From: Nonomuraea sp. SYSU D8015
Lineage (GTDB): Bacteria; Actinomycetota; Actinomycetes; Streptosporangiales; Streptosporangiaceae
Assembly (NCBI RefSeq): GCF_008065375.1
Contig: NZ_VJYI01000025.1
Span: forward strand, 62,001 to 126,000
Length of the DNA stretch: 64,000 nt
Reading direction: 5' to 3'
Shown here: positions 1-8,069 of the stretch, piece by piece
Layout of the letters: each line of letters opens with the position of its first letter
How positions within the stretch are numbered: the first letter of the stretch is position 1
Position numbers and translations under genes: made by a program
Notes under the pieces: model-generated
What the model was told of the DNA's origin: nothing
Databases searched by the model: none
What the model saw: only the letters and a program-made list of their open reading frames with translations

Positions 1-16
1 CCGGCCTCATGAACTC

Positions 17-547
17 ATGAGGACGATGGCGCCTGCCCTCCGCAAGCTGGTCCTCACCACCCACATCACCTCGTCCATGGGCTGGCTCGGCGCGGTCTTC
101 GTCTTCATGGCGCTCGCCGTCATGGGCCTGACCAGCCAGGACGCCCAGACGGTGCGGGCGGTCTACCTGGTGATGGAGCCGGCCTCCTGGTACACCCTCA
201 TCCCGCTGGCGGTCGCGTCACTTCTCACGGGACTCGTCCAGTCCCTCGGAACCGCGTGGGGGCTGTTCCGGCACTACTGGGTCCTGTTCAAGCTCCTGAT
301 CAACATCGGCGCTGTCGCGGTACTGCTGATGTACACCGAGACGCTCGCCTACCTGGCACGCGTGGCATCGGCGCCAAGCTCCGCATCAGGCCTGCTGAGG
401 AGCCCCTCCGTTCTGCTTCATGCCGTGCTGGCACTGGTTTTGCTGCTGGTGGCCACCGTGCTGGCGGTGTACAAGCCGCGGGGCCGCACGCCATACGCGA
501 TCAGGGCACGGCCCACCGCATCCAACGCCGCAGCGCCCGCGCCATGA
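17..547 (+). CDS. DUF2269-like integral membrane protein
   Basis: A 176-residue hydrophobic protein with about four predicted membrane helices (roughly residues 12-40, 52-80, 85-106 and 135-155) and a short charged C-terminal tail. The N-terminal helix begins with a His-Ile-Thr-Ser-Ser-Met-Gly-Trp-Leu-Gly stretch, as in small DUF2269-type membrane proteins of actinomycetes. No catalytic motif is visible and the function is unknown. Two in-frame ATGs (17 and 26) are possible; the AGGA just before the second makes position 26 a good alternative. It converges with the copper ATPase gene, about 100 bp away, and need not be functionally linked to it. Confidence 0.7.
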   Translation: MRTMAPALRKLVLTTHITSSMGWLGAVFVFMALAVMGLTSQDAQTVRAVYLVMEPASWYTLIPLAVASLLTGLVQSLGTAWGLFRHYWVLFKLLINIGAVAVLLMYTETLAYLARVASAPSSASGLLRSPSVLLHAVLALVLLLVATVLAVYKPRGRTPYAIRARPTASNAAAPAP

Positions 548-653
548 GCTGCACGGCGATCGCCGCCGCCACGAGTCCCCAAGGTCGAGCGTGTTCAGCC
601 TCTCATGCGGATGGCTCCGAGCCGGTGTCCGCCCGGAGCCATCCCGAATGGTT

Positions 654-2873
654 CTACTTGAAGCGGCGTAGCCGCAGGCTGTTGCTCACCACGAACACGC
701 TGGAGAACGCCATCGCAGCTCCCGCGATCATCGGGTTGAGCAGGCCGAGAGCGGCCAGCGGCAGGGCGGCCACGTTGTAGGCGAAGGCCCAGAACAGGTT
801 GCCCTTGATCGTGCTGAGCGTGCGGCGGGAGAGCCGGATGGCGTCGGCGGCCACGCGCAGGTCACCCCGGACCAAGGTGAGGTCGCTCGCCTCGATCGCG
901 GCGTCAGTGCCGGTGCCCATCGCGAGGCCCAGGTCGGCCTGGGCGAGCGCGGCGGCGTCGTTGACGCCGTCGCCCACCATGGCCACGACCCTGCCCTCGC
1001 TCTGGAGTCCCTTGACGACGTCGACCTTGTCAGCGGGCAGCACCTCGGCGATCACCTCGTCGATGCCCACCTCGGCGGCCACCGTCTTGGCCACCACCTC
1101 GTTGTCACCGGTCAGCAGCACCGGCGTCAACCCGAGGGCCCGCAGCTGTGCGATGGCCTCCTTGCTGGTCGGCTTGACCACGTCGGCCACCACCAGCACG
1201 GCGCGGGCCTTGCCGTCCCAGCCGACGGCGACCGCGGTGCGGCCCTTGGCCTGGGCCTCGTGGAGGTCCCGTTCCAGGTCGGCGGGCAGGTGCTGGGACC
1301 ACTCCTCCAGCAGCCGGGGCCGGCCGACCAGGACCGCGTGGCCGTCCACGATGCCCTGCACGCCGAGCCCCTCGACGTTGGCGAAGTCCTCGACGGTGGC
1401 GTCGGAGCCGGCGGCCCGGGCGATGGCCTGAGCGATCGGGTGCTCGGAGGCGTGCTCCAGCGCGCCCGCCAGGCGCAGCACCTCCTCCCGGCTCTCCCCC
1501 TCGGCCACGTGCACGTCGACCAGGGTCATCTTGCCTTCGGTGACGGTGCCGGTCTTGTCCAACACGACCGTGTCGATCTTCCGGGTGGACTCCAGCACCT
1601 CCGGCCCCTTGATCAGGATGCCCAGCCGGGCGCCCCGGCCGGTGCCCACCAGCAGCGCGGTCGGCGTGGCCAGACCCAGCGCGCACGGGCAGGCGATGAT
1701 CAGCACTGCCACCGCGGCCGTGAAGGCGGCTCCCACGCCGTCGCCGGTGCCCAGCCAGAAGCCCAGCGTGCCGAGCGCCAGGGCGATCACGATCGGCACG
1801 AAGATGCCGGAGATGCGGTCGGCCAGCCGCTGTACCGCGGCTTTGCCGGTCTGTGCCTCCTCCACCAGCTTGGCCATCTGCGCCAGCTGGGTGTCGGCGC
1901 CGACCCGGGTGGCGCGGACGATCAGGCGGCCGCCCGCGTTCACCGTCGCACCGGTCACCCCATCGCCCGGCCGCACCTCGACCGGCACGGACTCGCCGGT
2001 CAGCATCGAGGCGTCCACCGCCGAGGTGCCTTCCTCGACGACGCCGTCGGTGGCGATCTTCTCGCCGGGCCGGACGACGAACCGGTCGCCCACCTTGAGC
2101 TGCTCGACGGGGACGCGGCGGCCGTCGGCCAGCTCCACGTCCTTGGCGCCCAGTTCCAGCAGGGCTCGCAACGCCGCCCCGGCGCGCCGCTTGGAGCGGG
2201 CCTCGAAGTAGCGGCCGGCCAGGATGAACGCCGTGACCCCAGCGGCAGCCTCCAGGTAGATGTTGCCGGAGCCGTCGGTGCGTTCGATGGTGAACGCGAA
2301 CGGGTGCGTCATCCCGGGTGTGCCGGCGGTGCCGAAGAACAGGGCCCACAGCGACCAGCCGAGCGCGGCGATGGTGCCGATCGAGATCAGCGTGTCCATC
2401 GTGGCGGCGCCGTGCCGCAGGTTGGTCCAGGCCGCCTTGTGGAACGGCCAGCCCGCGTACACCACCACCGGTGCGGCCAGCACGAGTGACAGCCACTGCC
2501 AGTTGGTGAACTGCAACGGCGGGATCATCGCCATGGCGATCACGGGCACGGCCAGCACCACAGAGGTGATCAGGCGTTGGCGAAGGGGCTGGAGCTCGTC
2601 CTCCGGTTCCCGCTCGGCCGCCTCGGCCTCCGTCTTGGGCGGGGCGGGCAGCGCGGCGGTGTAGCCGGCCTTCTCCACCTCGGCGATGAGCTGCTGGGGG
2701 TCGACGCCTTCGCCGAAGGTGACCTTCGCCTTCTCGGTGGCGTAGTTGACCGTCGCGGTCACGCCGTCCATCTTGTTGAGCTTGCGCTCGATGCGGTTGG
2801 CGCACGAGGCGCAGGTCATGCCGCCGATCGAGAGCTCGACCGCGTTCTGCCGGTCATCGGTGACCTGGGACAT
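654..2873 (-). CDS. copA: Copper-translocating P1B-type ATPase
   Basis: A 739-residue heavy-metal P-type ATPase that exports Cu(I) across the cytoplasmic membrane using ATP. An N-terminal heavy-metal-associated domain carries GMTCASC (about residues 18-24). The actuator has TGES (about 291), the transmembrane metal site is CPC in ACPCALG (about 394), the phosphorylated Asp lies in DKTGT (about 438) and the hinge motif GDGVNDAAA is near 634. The CPC motif and single HMA domain fit copper or silver rather than zinc. It is the last gene of a minus-strand operon after csoR, copZ and a secreted protein, 23 bp behind the latter. Control by CsoR is inferred from this arrangement and the upstream palindrome. 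The length is normal for CopA. Confidence 0.96.
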   Translation of the reverse strand: MSQVTDDRQNAVELSIGGMTCASCANRIERKLNKMDGVTATVNYATEKAKVTFGEGVDPQQLIAEVEKAGYTAALPAPPKTEAEAAEREPEDELQPLRQRLITSVVLAVPVIAMAMIPPLQFTNWQWLSLVLAAPVVVYAGWPFHKAAWTNLRHGAATMDTLISIGTIAALGWSLWALFFGTAGTPGMTHPFAFTIERTDGSGNIYLEAAAGVTAFILAGRYFEARSKRRAGAALRALLELGAKDVELADGRRVPVEQLKVGDRFVVRPGEKIATDGVVEEGTSAVDASMLTGESVPVEVRPGDGVTGATVNAGGRLIVRATRVGADTQLAQMAKLVEEAQTGKAAVQRLADRISGIFVPIVIALALGTLGFWLGTGDGVGAAFTAAVAVLIIACPCALGLATPTALLVGTGRGARLGILIKGPEVLESTRKIDTVVLDKTGTVTEGKMTLVDVHVAEGESREEVLRLAGALEHASEHPIAQAIARAAGSDATVEDFANVEGLGVQGIVDGHAVLVGRPRLLEEWSQHLPADLERDLHEAQAKGRTAVAVGWDGKARAVLVVADVVKPTSKEAIAQLRALGLTPVLLTGDNEVVAKTVAAEVGIDEVIAEVLPADKVDVVKGLQSEGRVVAMVGDGVNDAAALAQADLGLAMGTGTDAAIEASDLTLVRGDLRVAADAIRLSRRTLSTIKGNLFWAFAYNVAALPLAALGLLNPMIAGAAMAFSSVFVVSNSLRLRRFK

Positions 2874-2896
2874 CAGCGTTCTCCTTTCTCTCTCGC

Positions 2897-3898
2897 TCAG
2901 TGGCTGTGGCCATCGTCACCGTGCCCACTGGGTGTGGGTGTCGGCGTGGATGTGGGGATGGGCGTCGGGACCGCCGGCCGGTCACCCGCACCGAGGGTGA
3001 AGTCGGCGGTGCGGACCTCGCCGTCGTGCTGGAAGTCGAGGAAGAGCCGGTAGTCGCCGGTGCTGGGCACCTCGGCGTAGAAGACGATCTCGGGCCCGGC
3101 CTTGGTCTTGCCGTCGCCTGGCTCGCCGTCCGGGTGGACGTGCAGGTAGGCCAGGTCTCTGGCGCGCAGGGCCACCAGGTGGCCGTAGGCGCCGAGGTAG
3201 GGCTGCAGGTCGGTGACCGGCTTGCCATCCTTGCTGACCTTGAGGGTGAGCCTGCTGGACTGCCCGGGGGTCAGCTCGCCGTCCAGGGTGACGGTGTAGC
3301 CGTCGACCGTCGCGGTACGGGTGGCCTGCGCAAGCGCCTGCGGCTTGTAGTCGCCCGCCACCGCCAGGTCGGCGCCCAGGGTCAGGGCGCTACCACCCGT
3401 GGGCGCGAAGTCGGCGAAGGCACGGTACGCCCCGGCGCCCGGCAGCGTCAGTTTGACCGACCAGACGCCGTCGGGCGTCATCTCGGGGTGAACGTGACGG
3501 AAACTGCCGAGGTCGCGGGAGACGACGATGAGATGCAGCTTCTTGTCGTGCTCGACCTCGTAGTCAGTGACCGGCTTGTTGTCGGGGCCTGTGACGGTGA
3601 AGCGGAAGTCGGTCGGCTCGCCGGGCTTGATCGCGTCGGTGAGCGGGTTGAGGGTGTAGCCGTTCTCGGACACTCGAAGCCCTCCGGGGGTATCGTTCTT
3701 CGCCTGCTCGGTGGCGTGCTCCCCGTGTCCCGCGCTCGCCGTGGGCCCTGCAGTGGGCGTCGCCATGGTCGTCATGGCGGCGTGGTCCTCTGGCGGGGGT
3801 GTCCCGACCGGCCCCACCGCCTTGCCCGCGCCCAGGGCGCCGCCGAAGACGACGGCGAGCCCCAGGACGTAAGAGCCTAGCTTGGCCGCGGTGTTCAT
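2897..3898 (-). CDS. Secreted or membrane-anchored copper-operon protein with His-rich tail
   Basis: A 333-residue protein with one N-terminal hydrophobic segment (about residues 8-27) that can act as signal peptide or anchor. A Pro/Thr/His linker follows, then two beta-rich domains and a C-terminal tail ending in GHGDDGHSH. The His-rich tail and the HDKKLHLI and FRHVHPEM segments could bind copper outside the membrane; this is inference. Its start overlaps the copZ stop by 4 bp, so the two are translationally coupled, and copA follows 23 bp downstream. Related proteins occur in actinomycete csoR-copZ-copA operons, usually annotated hypothetical. No enzyme motif is seen. An extracytoplasmic copper chaperone or sequestration role is the most likely reading. 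Confidence 0.75.
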   Translation of the reverse strand: MNTAAKLGSYVLGLAVVFGGALGAGKAVGPVGTPPPEDHAAMTTMATPTAGPTASAGHGEHATEQAKNDTPGGLRVSENGYTLNPLTDAIKPGEPTDFRFTVTGPDNKPVTDYEVEHDKKLHLIVVSRDLGSFRHVHPEMTPDGVWSVKLTLPGAGAYRAFADFAPTGGSALTLGADLAVAGDYKPQALAQATRTATVDGYTVTLDGELTPGQSSRLTLKVSKDGKPVTDLQPYLGAYGHLVALRARDLAYLHVHPDGEPGDGKTKAGPEIVFYAEVPSTGDYRLFLDFQHDGEVRTADFTLGAGDRPAVPTPIPTSTPTPTPSGHGDDGHSH

Positions 3899-4104
3899 GA
3901 GTTCGCCACTTCGTATCCGGCCTCCTCGACCGCGGCAACGATCTTCGCCGGGTCGACGGGGGCGTCGCTGTCCACGGTCAGCAGGCCGGTGGCCAGGTCC
4001 ACCTCGACGTTGGTGACGCCGGCCACTTCGCTGACCTCTTCCTTGACCGAGCTGACGCAGTGGCCGCAGGTCATGCCCTTGACGGTGTAGGTGGCGGTGC
4101 TCAT
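3895..4104 (-). CDS. copZ: Copper chaperone, heavy-metal-associated domain protein
   Basis: A 69-residue single-domain HMA protein with the metal-binding motif GMTCGHC near its N-terminus and the ferredoxin-like pattern of CopZ/Atx1 chaperones. Its role is to carry Cu(I) to CopA in the cytosol. The ATG at 4104 is chosen because AGGAGA lies 6-7 bp before it; an upstream in-frame start (4131) would add nine residues outside the domain. It is the second gene of the csoR operon, 43 bp after csoR, and its stop overlaps the start of the secreted protein gene. Length and motif are typical for the family. Confidence 0.93.
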   Translation of the reverse strand: MSTATYTVKGMTCGHCVSSVKEEVSEVAGVTNVEVDLATGLLTVDSDAPVDPAKIVAAVEEAGYEVANS

Positions 4105-4147
4105 AGCGATCTCTCCTTCAATCCGGATCAATGCAGGTCAATACGGG

Positions 4148-4429
4148 TCAGGAACGGACGACTCTGGCGATGGCGTCGGAGGCTTCCTTGACCTTGGCGG
4201 CCGCCTCCGGGCCGCCCTTCAGGGTGGCCTCCGCGACGCAGTGGGCCAGATGTTCTTCCAGGAGCGACAGGGAGAACGACCGCAGCGCGCTGGTCGCCGC
4301 CGACACCTGAGTCAGGATGTCGATGCAGTACTTGTCGTCTTCGACCATGCGCTGCAGGCCACGGATCTGGCCTTCGATGCGGCGCAGTCTCACCGCGTGG
4401 TCCTGCTTGGTGGCGGTATATCCGGGCAT
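4148..4429 (-). CDS. csoR: CsoR-family copper-sensing repressor
   Basis: A 93-residue all-helical DUF156/CsoR repressor. The Cys-His-Cys copper ligands are visible as the Cys of KYCIDIL (about residue 35), and the His and Cys of EEHLAHCV (about 60 and 64). The N-terminal helix RLRRIEGQIRGLQRMV is the family signature. In this family Cu(I) binding releases DNA and derepresses copper efflux genes. A good ribosome site (GGGAGGACTGAC) precedes the ATG. It heads the copper operon and is divergent from an MFS gene. A palindrome of the expected CsoR type lies 38 bp upstream, implying autoregulation. Confidence 0.95.
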   Translation of the reverse strand: MPGYTATKQDHAVRLRRIEGQIRGLQRMVEDDKYCIDILTQVSAATSALRSFSLSLLEEHLAHCVAEATLKGGPEAAAKVKEASDAIARVVRS

Positions 4430-4467
4430 GTCAGTCCTCCCTCGGGTTCGTCACCCATGGCAACACT

Positions 4468-4484
4468 ATACCCCCCTATGGTAT
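4468..4484. promoter_or_regulatory. Candidate CsoR operator
   Basis: ATACC-N7-GGTAT inverted repeat (centre CCCCTAT) in the divergent csoR/MFS intergenic region. C-rich palindromes of this shape are bound by CsoR proteins. It lies 38 bp upstream of csoR and 91 bp upstream of the MFS gene, so it could control both directions. Confidence 0.75.
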
Positions 4485-4575
4485 TCCTGGAAAGCCGGGT
4501 GCGTTTTCACGGCAGCTTGCCCGACGCCGCCGGCACCCGGATGCAGCTATCCATCACGAATCCGAGGAGCTCGAC

Positions 4576-5769
4576 ATGCCACACGTGATCCGCAGACCAG
4601 GCGTGCTCGGCGGGACGTCACTCGCCGTCTTCCTCGCCACCGTCCATCTCGTCAACGACGCGATCACCGCGATGCTGGGCGCCCTGCTGCCAACGCTGCA
4701 AGCGCGATTCCAGCTCGGGCCGGCCTTGCTGGCCCTGATCGTCGCCGTCTATTCGATCTCGTCCTCGGTCACCCAGCCCTTCTTCGGCGCGGTAGCGGAA
4801 GATCGCAGCTTGCGCCTGGTGGGGGCGGTGGGCGTGCTGCTGGCCTCGTTGTTCCTCAGCCTGATCGGCGTCGCGCCCGCCTTGGCGGCCGTTTTCACCC
4901 TGCTGGTCATCGGCGGCATGGGCTCGGCCGCGCTACATCCCGTGGGCACGGCGATCGCGGGCGGCCCCACCGTGCCGAACCGGGTGCTCGGCGTAGGGCT
5001 GTTCACAGCCGGTGGAATGATCGGGTTCGCCCTGGGCCCGGTGCTGATCCTCGCCGTGGTGTCGGCGTTCGGCGTGGCCGTCACCCCCTGGCTGATGGTG
5101 CCGGGCATCCTGCTCGCCGTCCTGGTCTTCGCCCTACTGCCCGAGTGGGAGCCGCATGGCCACCGCCCTCTGCGGACGCTCATTCAGCTTCGGCTGCTCC
5201 GCGGGCCCATCGGCGGGCTCACGCTCGCCTCCAGCCTGGCGAGCGTCGCCTTCGTCACCTTCACCAGTTCGCTGCCCCTCTGGCTGGTGCGCCAGCACGG
5301 CCTGGCCACCGATGACGCGTTGATCGGATGGACGCTGGCCGCGTTCTCGCTGGCGGCAGGGATGGGCTCGCTGCTCGGCGGCGTGCTCGCACCGCGGCTG
5401 GGCCGCCGTACGACGCTCGTCGGCTCGCTGGCCGCCGCAGGCATCCCGCTGATCGCCGTGATCGAGTTCGAGCCGGGCGGCGTGCCGTACTTCGTCGCCG
5501 CCATCCTGGCGGGTGTGCTCCTGTACATCAGCAGCCCGATCAACGTCGTCATCGCGCAGGACCTCGCACCGGACGCGCCGGCGACCGCGGCGGGCATGGT
5601 CCTCGGCATGTCGGTCGCCGCGTCGGGCGTGTTGTACGTGGCGCTGGGGTGGCTCCAGGAGATCGCAGGACTCGGCGCCGGGATGGTCGTCGGGTTCGCG
5701 CTGGTCATCCCGGCGGCGGCGATCGCTCTGGGCGTGTTGTGGCGATACCGCGAGGCCGACCGCACTTGA
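4576..5769 (+). CDS. MFS transporter, fosmidomycin-resistance (Fsr)-like
   Basis: A 397-residue, 12-helix major facilitator. The start resembles Fsr-like exporters: HLVNDAITAMLGALLPTL in helix 1, an AVYSISSSVTQPFFG segment and ALHPVGTAIAG in the first half. Substrate unknown; drug or metabolite efflux is the family role. The ATG follows GAGGAG by 7 bp. It is divergent from csoR across a CsoR-type palindrome, so copper-responsive expression is plausible. The next reading frame, a headless DHA2 transporter, begins directly after this stop codon in the same frame. Confidence 0.88.
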   Translation: MPHVIRRPGVLGGTSLAVFLATVHLVNDAITAMLGALLPTLQARFQLGPALLALIVAVYSISSSVTQPFFGAVAEDRSLRLVGAVGVLLASLFLSLIGVAPALAAVFTLLVIGGMGSAALHPVGTAIAGGPTVPNRVLGVGLFTAGGMIGFALGPVLILAVVSAFGVAVTPWLMVPGILLAVLVFALLPEWEPHGHRPLRTLIQLRLLRGPIGGLTLASSLASVAFVTFTSSLPLWLVRQHGLATDDALIGWTLAAFSLAAGMGSLLGGVLAPRLGRRTTLVGSLAAAGIPLIAVIEFEPGGVPYFVAAILAGVLLYISSPINVVIAQDLAPDAPATAAGMVLGMSVAASGVLYVALGWLQEIAGLGAGMVVGFALVIPAAAIALGVLWRYREADRT

Positions 5770-6972
5770 CAGATACCCCTGGACCGTATCCGCTGGCTGA
5801 TCCTGCTCATCGGCTCGTTCGCGGCCGGCATCGCCCCCGAGGTGTGGGTCGAGCTGGCCGGTCGCCTCATCCAGGGCGCCGGGGCGGCTCTGATCGCCCC
5901 GTCAGCGCTCACCCTGCTCATGATGCTGTTCGGCCACGACCCCAAGGAGCTCACCAAAGCCATGGCCTTGTACGGCGCCGCCGCCCCCGCCGGCGGCACC
6001 GCCGGGGTGTTCCTCGGCGGCGTGATCACCGAATACCTGAGCTGGCCCTGGGTCTTCCACATCAACATCCCCATCGCCCTCATCGCCCTGTTCGCCAACA
6101 GGGCGCTGATGCCCGCCGCCCCCACCCAGCGCGGCTCCATCGACATCACCGGCGCGCTCACCGTCACCGCCGGACTGGCCGCCGCCGTCTACGCCATCGT
6201 GCGCGCGCCGGAGGCCGGCTGGAGCTCCGCGCACACCTGGCTGGTTCTGGCCGGTGCAGCGGCACTGCTGGCCGGATTCGTCGCCATCCAGGCCCACCGC
6301 CGCGAGCCGCTGATGCGACTGTCCATCTTCCGCACCCCCAACCTCGCCGCCGCCAACCTCACCCAACTCCTGCTCGGCGGCGCCTGGATCCCGATGTGGT
6401 TCTTCCTCAACCTCTACCTGCAGCAAGTCCTCGGCTACAGCGCCTTCCCCAGCGGCGCCGCCCTGCTCCCCATGACCATCCTCATCATGATCGGCATGAT
6501 CGTCCTGGCCCCCCGCACCATCAACCGCTTCGGCCCCAAGACCACGACCCTCACCGGCCTCATCCTGCTCACCACCGGCATGGCCTGGCTGGCATTCATC
6601 CGCCCCGACGGCAGCTTCGCCACCGACGTCCTGCCCGCCAGCCTCATCGCCGCCCTCGGCATGTCGCTGGCCTTCATCCCGACCCTCGGCACCGCCATCT
6701 CCTCCGCACGCCCCGAAGAAGGCGGCCTCGCCTCCGGCATCGTCAACACCAGCTACCAGATCGGCTCCGCCCTCGGCCTAGCCGCCATGACCGCCATCGC
6801 CACCGCCAACGGCGCCGCCCAACTCGGCAACCTCCCCGCCCTGACCAGCGGCTTCTCCGCCGCCTTCGTCGGAGCCGCCGCCATCGCCCTGGTGGGTGCC
6901 CTACTCGCCGCAGGAACCCTGCGCTCGCACACCTCCGCCCCCGCCGACGAAATCACCGCCTCCCGCGGCTGA
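5770..6972 (+). pseudogene. 5'-truncated DHA2-family (EmrB/QacA) MFS transporter
   Basis: The frame directly following the previous stop codon encodes the third helix onward of a 14-helix drug-proton antiporter (LAGRLIQGAGAALIAPSAL, then PWVFHINIPIALIAL, the family motif C region). Homology begins at about DRIRWLILLIGS, which is the end of motif A. Roughly the first 60-70 residues, with helices 1 and 2 and most of motif A, are missing. The first usable start is a GTG at 5842, inside what should be helix 3, with no ribosome site. The rest is intact to a normal C-terminus. The absence of the N-terminal helices suggests a non-functional remnant. Confidence 0.75.
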
Positions 6973-6999
6973 CACTCCATATGCGAGAGGAGAATCCCC

Positions 7000-7050
7000 A
7001 TGTCCACGCCCATTCTCATCGCCTACGACGGCTCACCCGACGCCAGATAG
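7000..7050 (+). pseudogene. Universal stress protein, N-terminal stub
   Basis: An ATG with a strong ribosome site (GAGAGGAG) starts MSTPILIAYDGSPDAR and stops after 16 codons. That is the beta-1 strand and loop of an UspA-type protein. The remainder is replaced by an IS3-family transposase remnant starting at the break. It lies 28 bp after the truncated DHA2 gene, so the original operon was probably transporter plus usp. Confidence 0.75.
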
Positions 7051-7745
7051 GTGCCCTCATCCAGCAGCGTGAAGTAGGCCGTGGCCGGCGCGGCATCGGC
7101 GAACCGCTCATTCAGCACGGCGCGCACGCGCTCGCGTTCGGCCCGCGACAGCGCGGCCGGGTGCGGCTTACGCGCAGCGGCTGGGCGGGGCGGGGCCTTG
7201 GCGGTTCTTGCGGTACCAGGTGGCCTGCGAAACCCCGGCCGCCTGGCATGCCTTGCGCCGCCCGAGCAGCGGGGTGCGGTGCTCGATCGCCTCGACCTGG
7301 GAGACCTGCAGGAGCTGGTTCACTGCTCGCCCCGAGGCGTCGAGGTCTCGCTGCCGGTGGCGAGCTGATCCAGCAGCGCGAAGAGCTTTCCCTGCACCTC
7401 GATCACCTGACGGTCTTGCCGAGCTCGGCGCGCAGCCGCTCGACCTCCGCCTGCAGACTCTCGATCTGCTTGTCCCGCGGATCGGCCTTCGGCCGGCCGA
7501 CCGGACGGGCCAGCGCCTGCTCCGCGCCATGATCCCGCGCCGTGCGCCAGCTGGAGATCAGCGACGAATACAAGCCCTCCCGGCGCAGCAACGCACCTTG
7601 CCGGCCTTGTCGAGCTGGTCGTACTCCTCCAGAATCCGGGCCTTGTAGGCGGCGGAGTAGCTGCGCGGACGCCCTCGTTCGCGCACTTGAGGGGCGGGGA
7701 TCTCCGGATCCGGCTTGCTTGCCCCCACGAAGGATGTCTCCTTCC
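7044..7745 (-). mobile_element. Degenerate IS3-family insertion sequence remnant
   Basis: The minus strand encodes pieces of IS3-type OrfA (RSYSAAYKARILEEYDQLDKAGK, continuing in another frame as LLRREGLYSSLISSWR and a leucine-zipper-like SLQAEVERLRAELGK). It then encodes the N-terminus of OrfB (RRKACQAAGVSQATWYRKNRQ, later RVRAVLNERFADAAPATAYFTLLDEGTY). A frameshift lies near 7600 and the DDE catalytic half of OrfB is absent: the element is cut at about 7044 where the usp stub begins. No terminal inverted repeats or target duplication could be recognised. It cannot be autonomous. Confidence 0.8.
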
Positions 7746-8069
7746 CCACCCTCAGCACAGAGTTTCATGCCTGTTTGCTGCCTCTGTCTATTTTGGCAGG
7801 GAGGGTTCGAGTGCACGCTCGCGGGCGTGACACCAGACCGGACGGTTCGGCCGGCACCCCGGCCAAGCACTACCTGATCATCTCGTGACGGGCAGAACGC
7901 AGCCGCGATCGGGAGATCCTGGCTGACAATGAGATCAAAAGCTTTGCAGGGAAGAGCATCCGCCTTACGGTGAAACGTCCGAGAAGCCGTCAACCGGGAG
8001 AACGCGCGGACCGTCCTGCCGATGGCGGAACCCCAAGATCAAAAGCTCTGCCAGTGCCTCGGAGCGTCG
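7746..8069. other. Intergenic, no gene seen
   Basis: No convincing coding frame. It lies between the IS remnant and the SARP regulator. The phrase GATCAAAAGCT occurs twice (about 7930 and 8037), possibly a short duplication. The promoter of the downstream regulator should be here but no clear -10/-35 pair was identified. Confidence 0.5.

Noticed and set aside
5328..7532. 734-residue plus-strand frame over the transporters and IS remnant
   Set aside because: Arg/Pro-rich shadow of the MFS frames; no start signal or domain.
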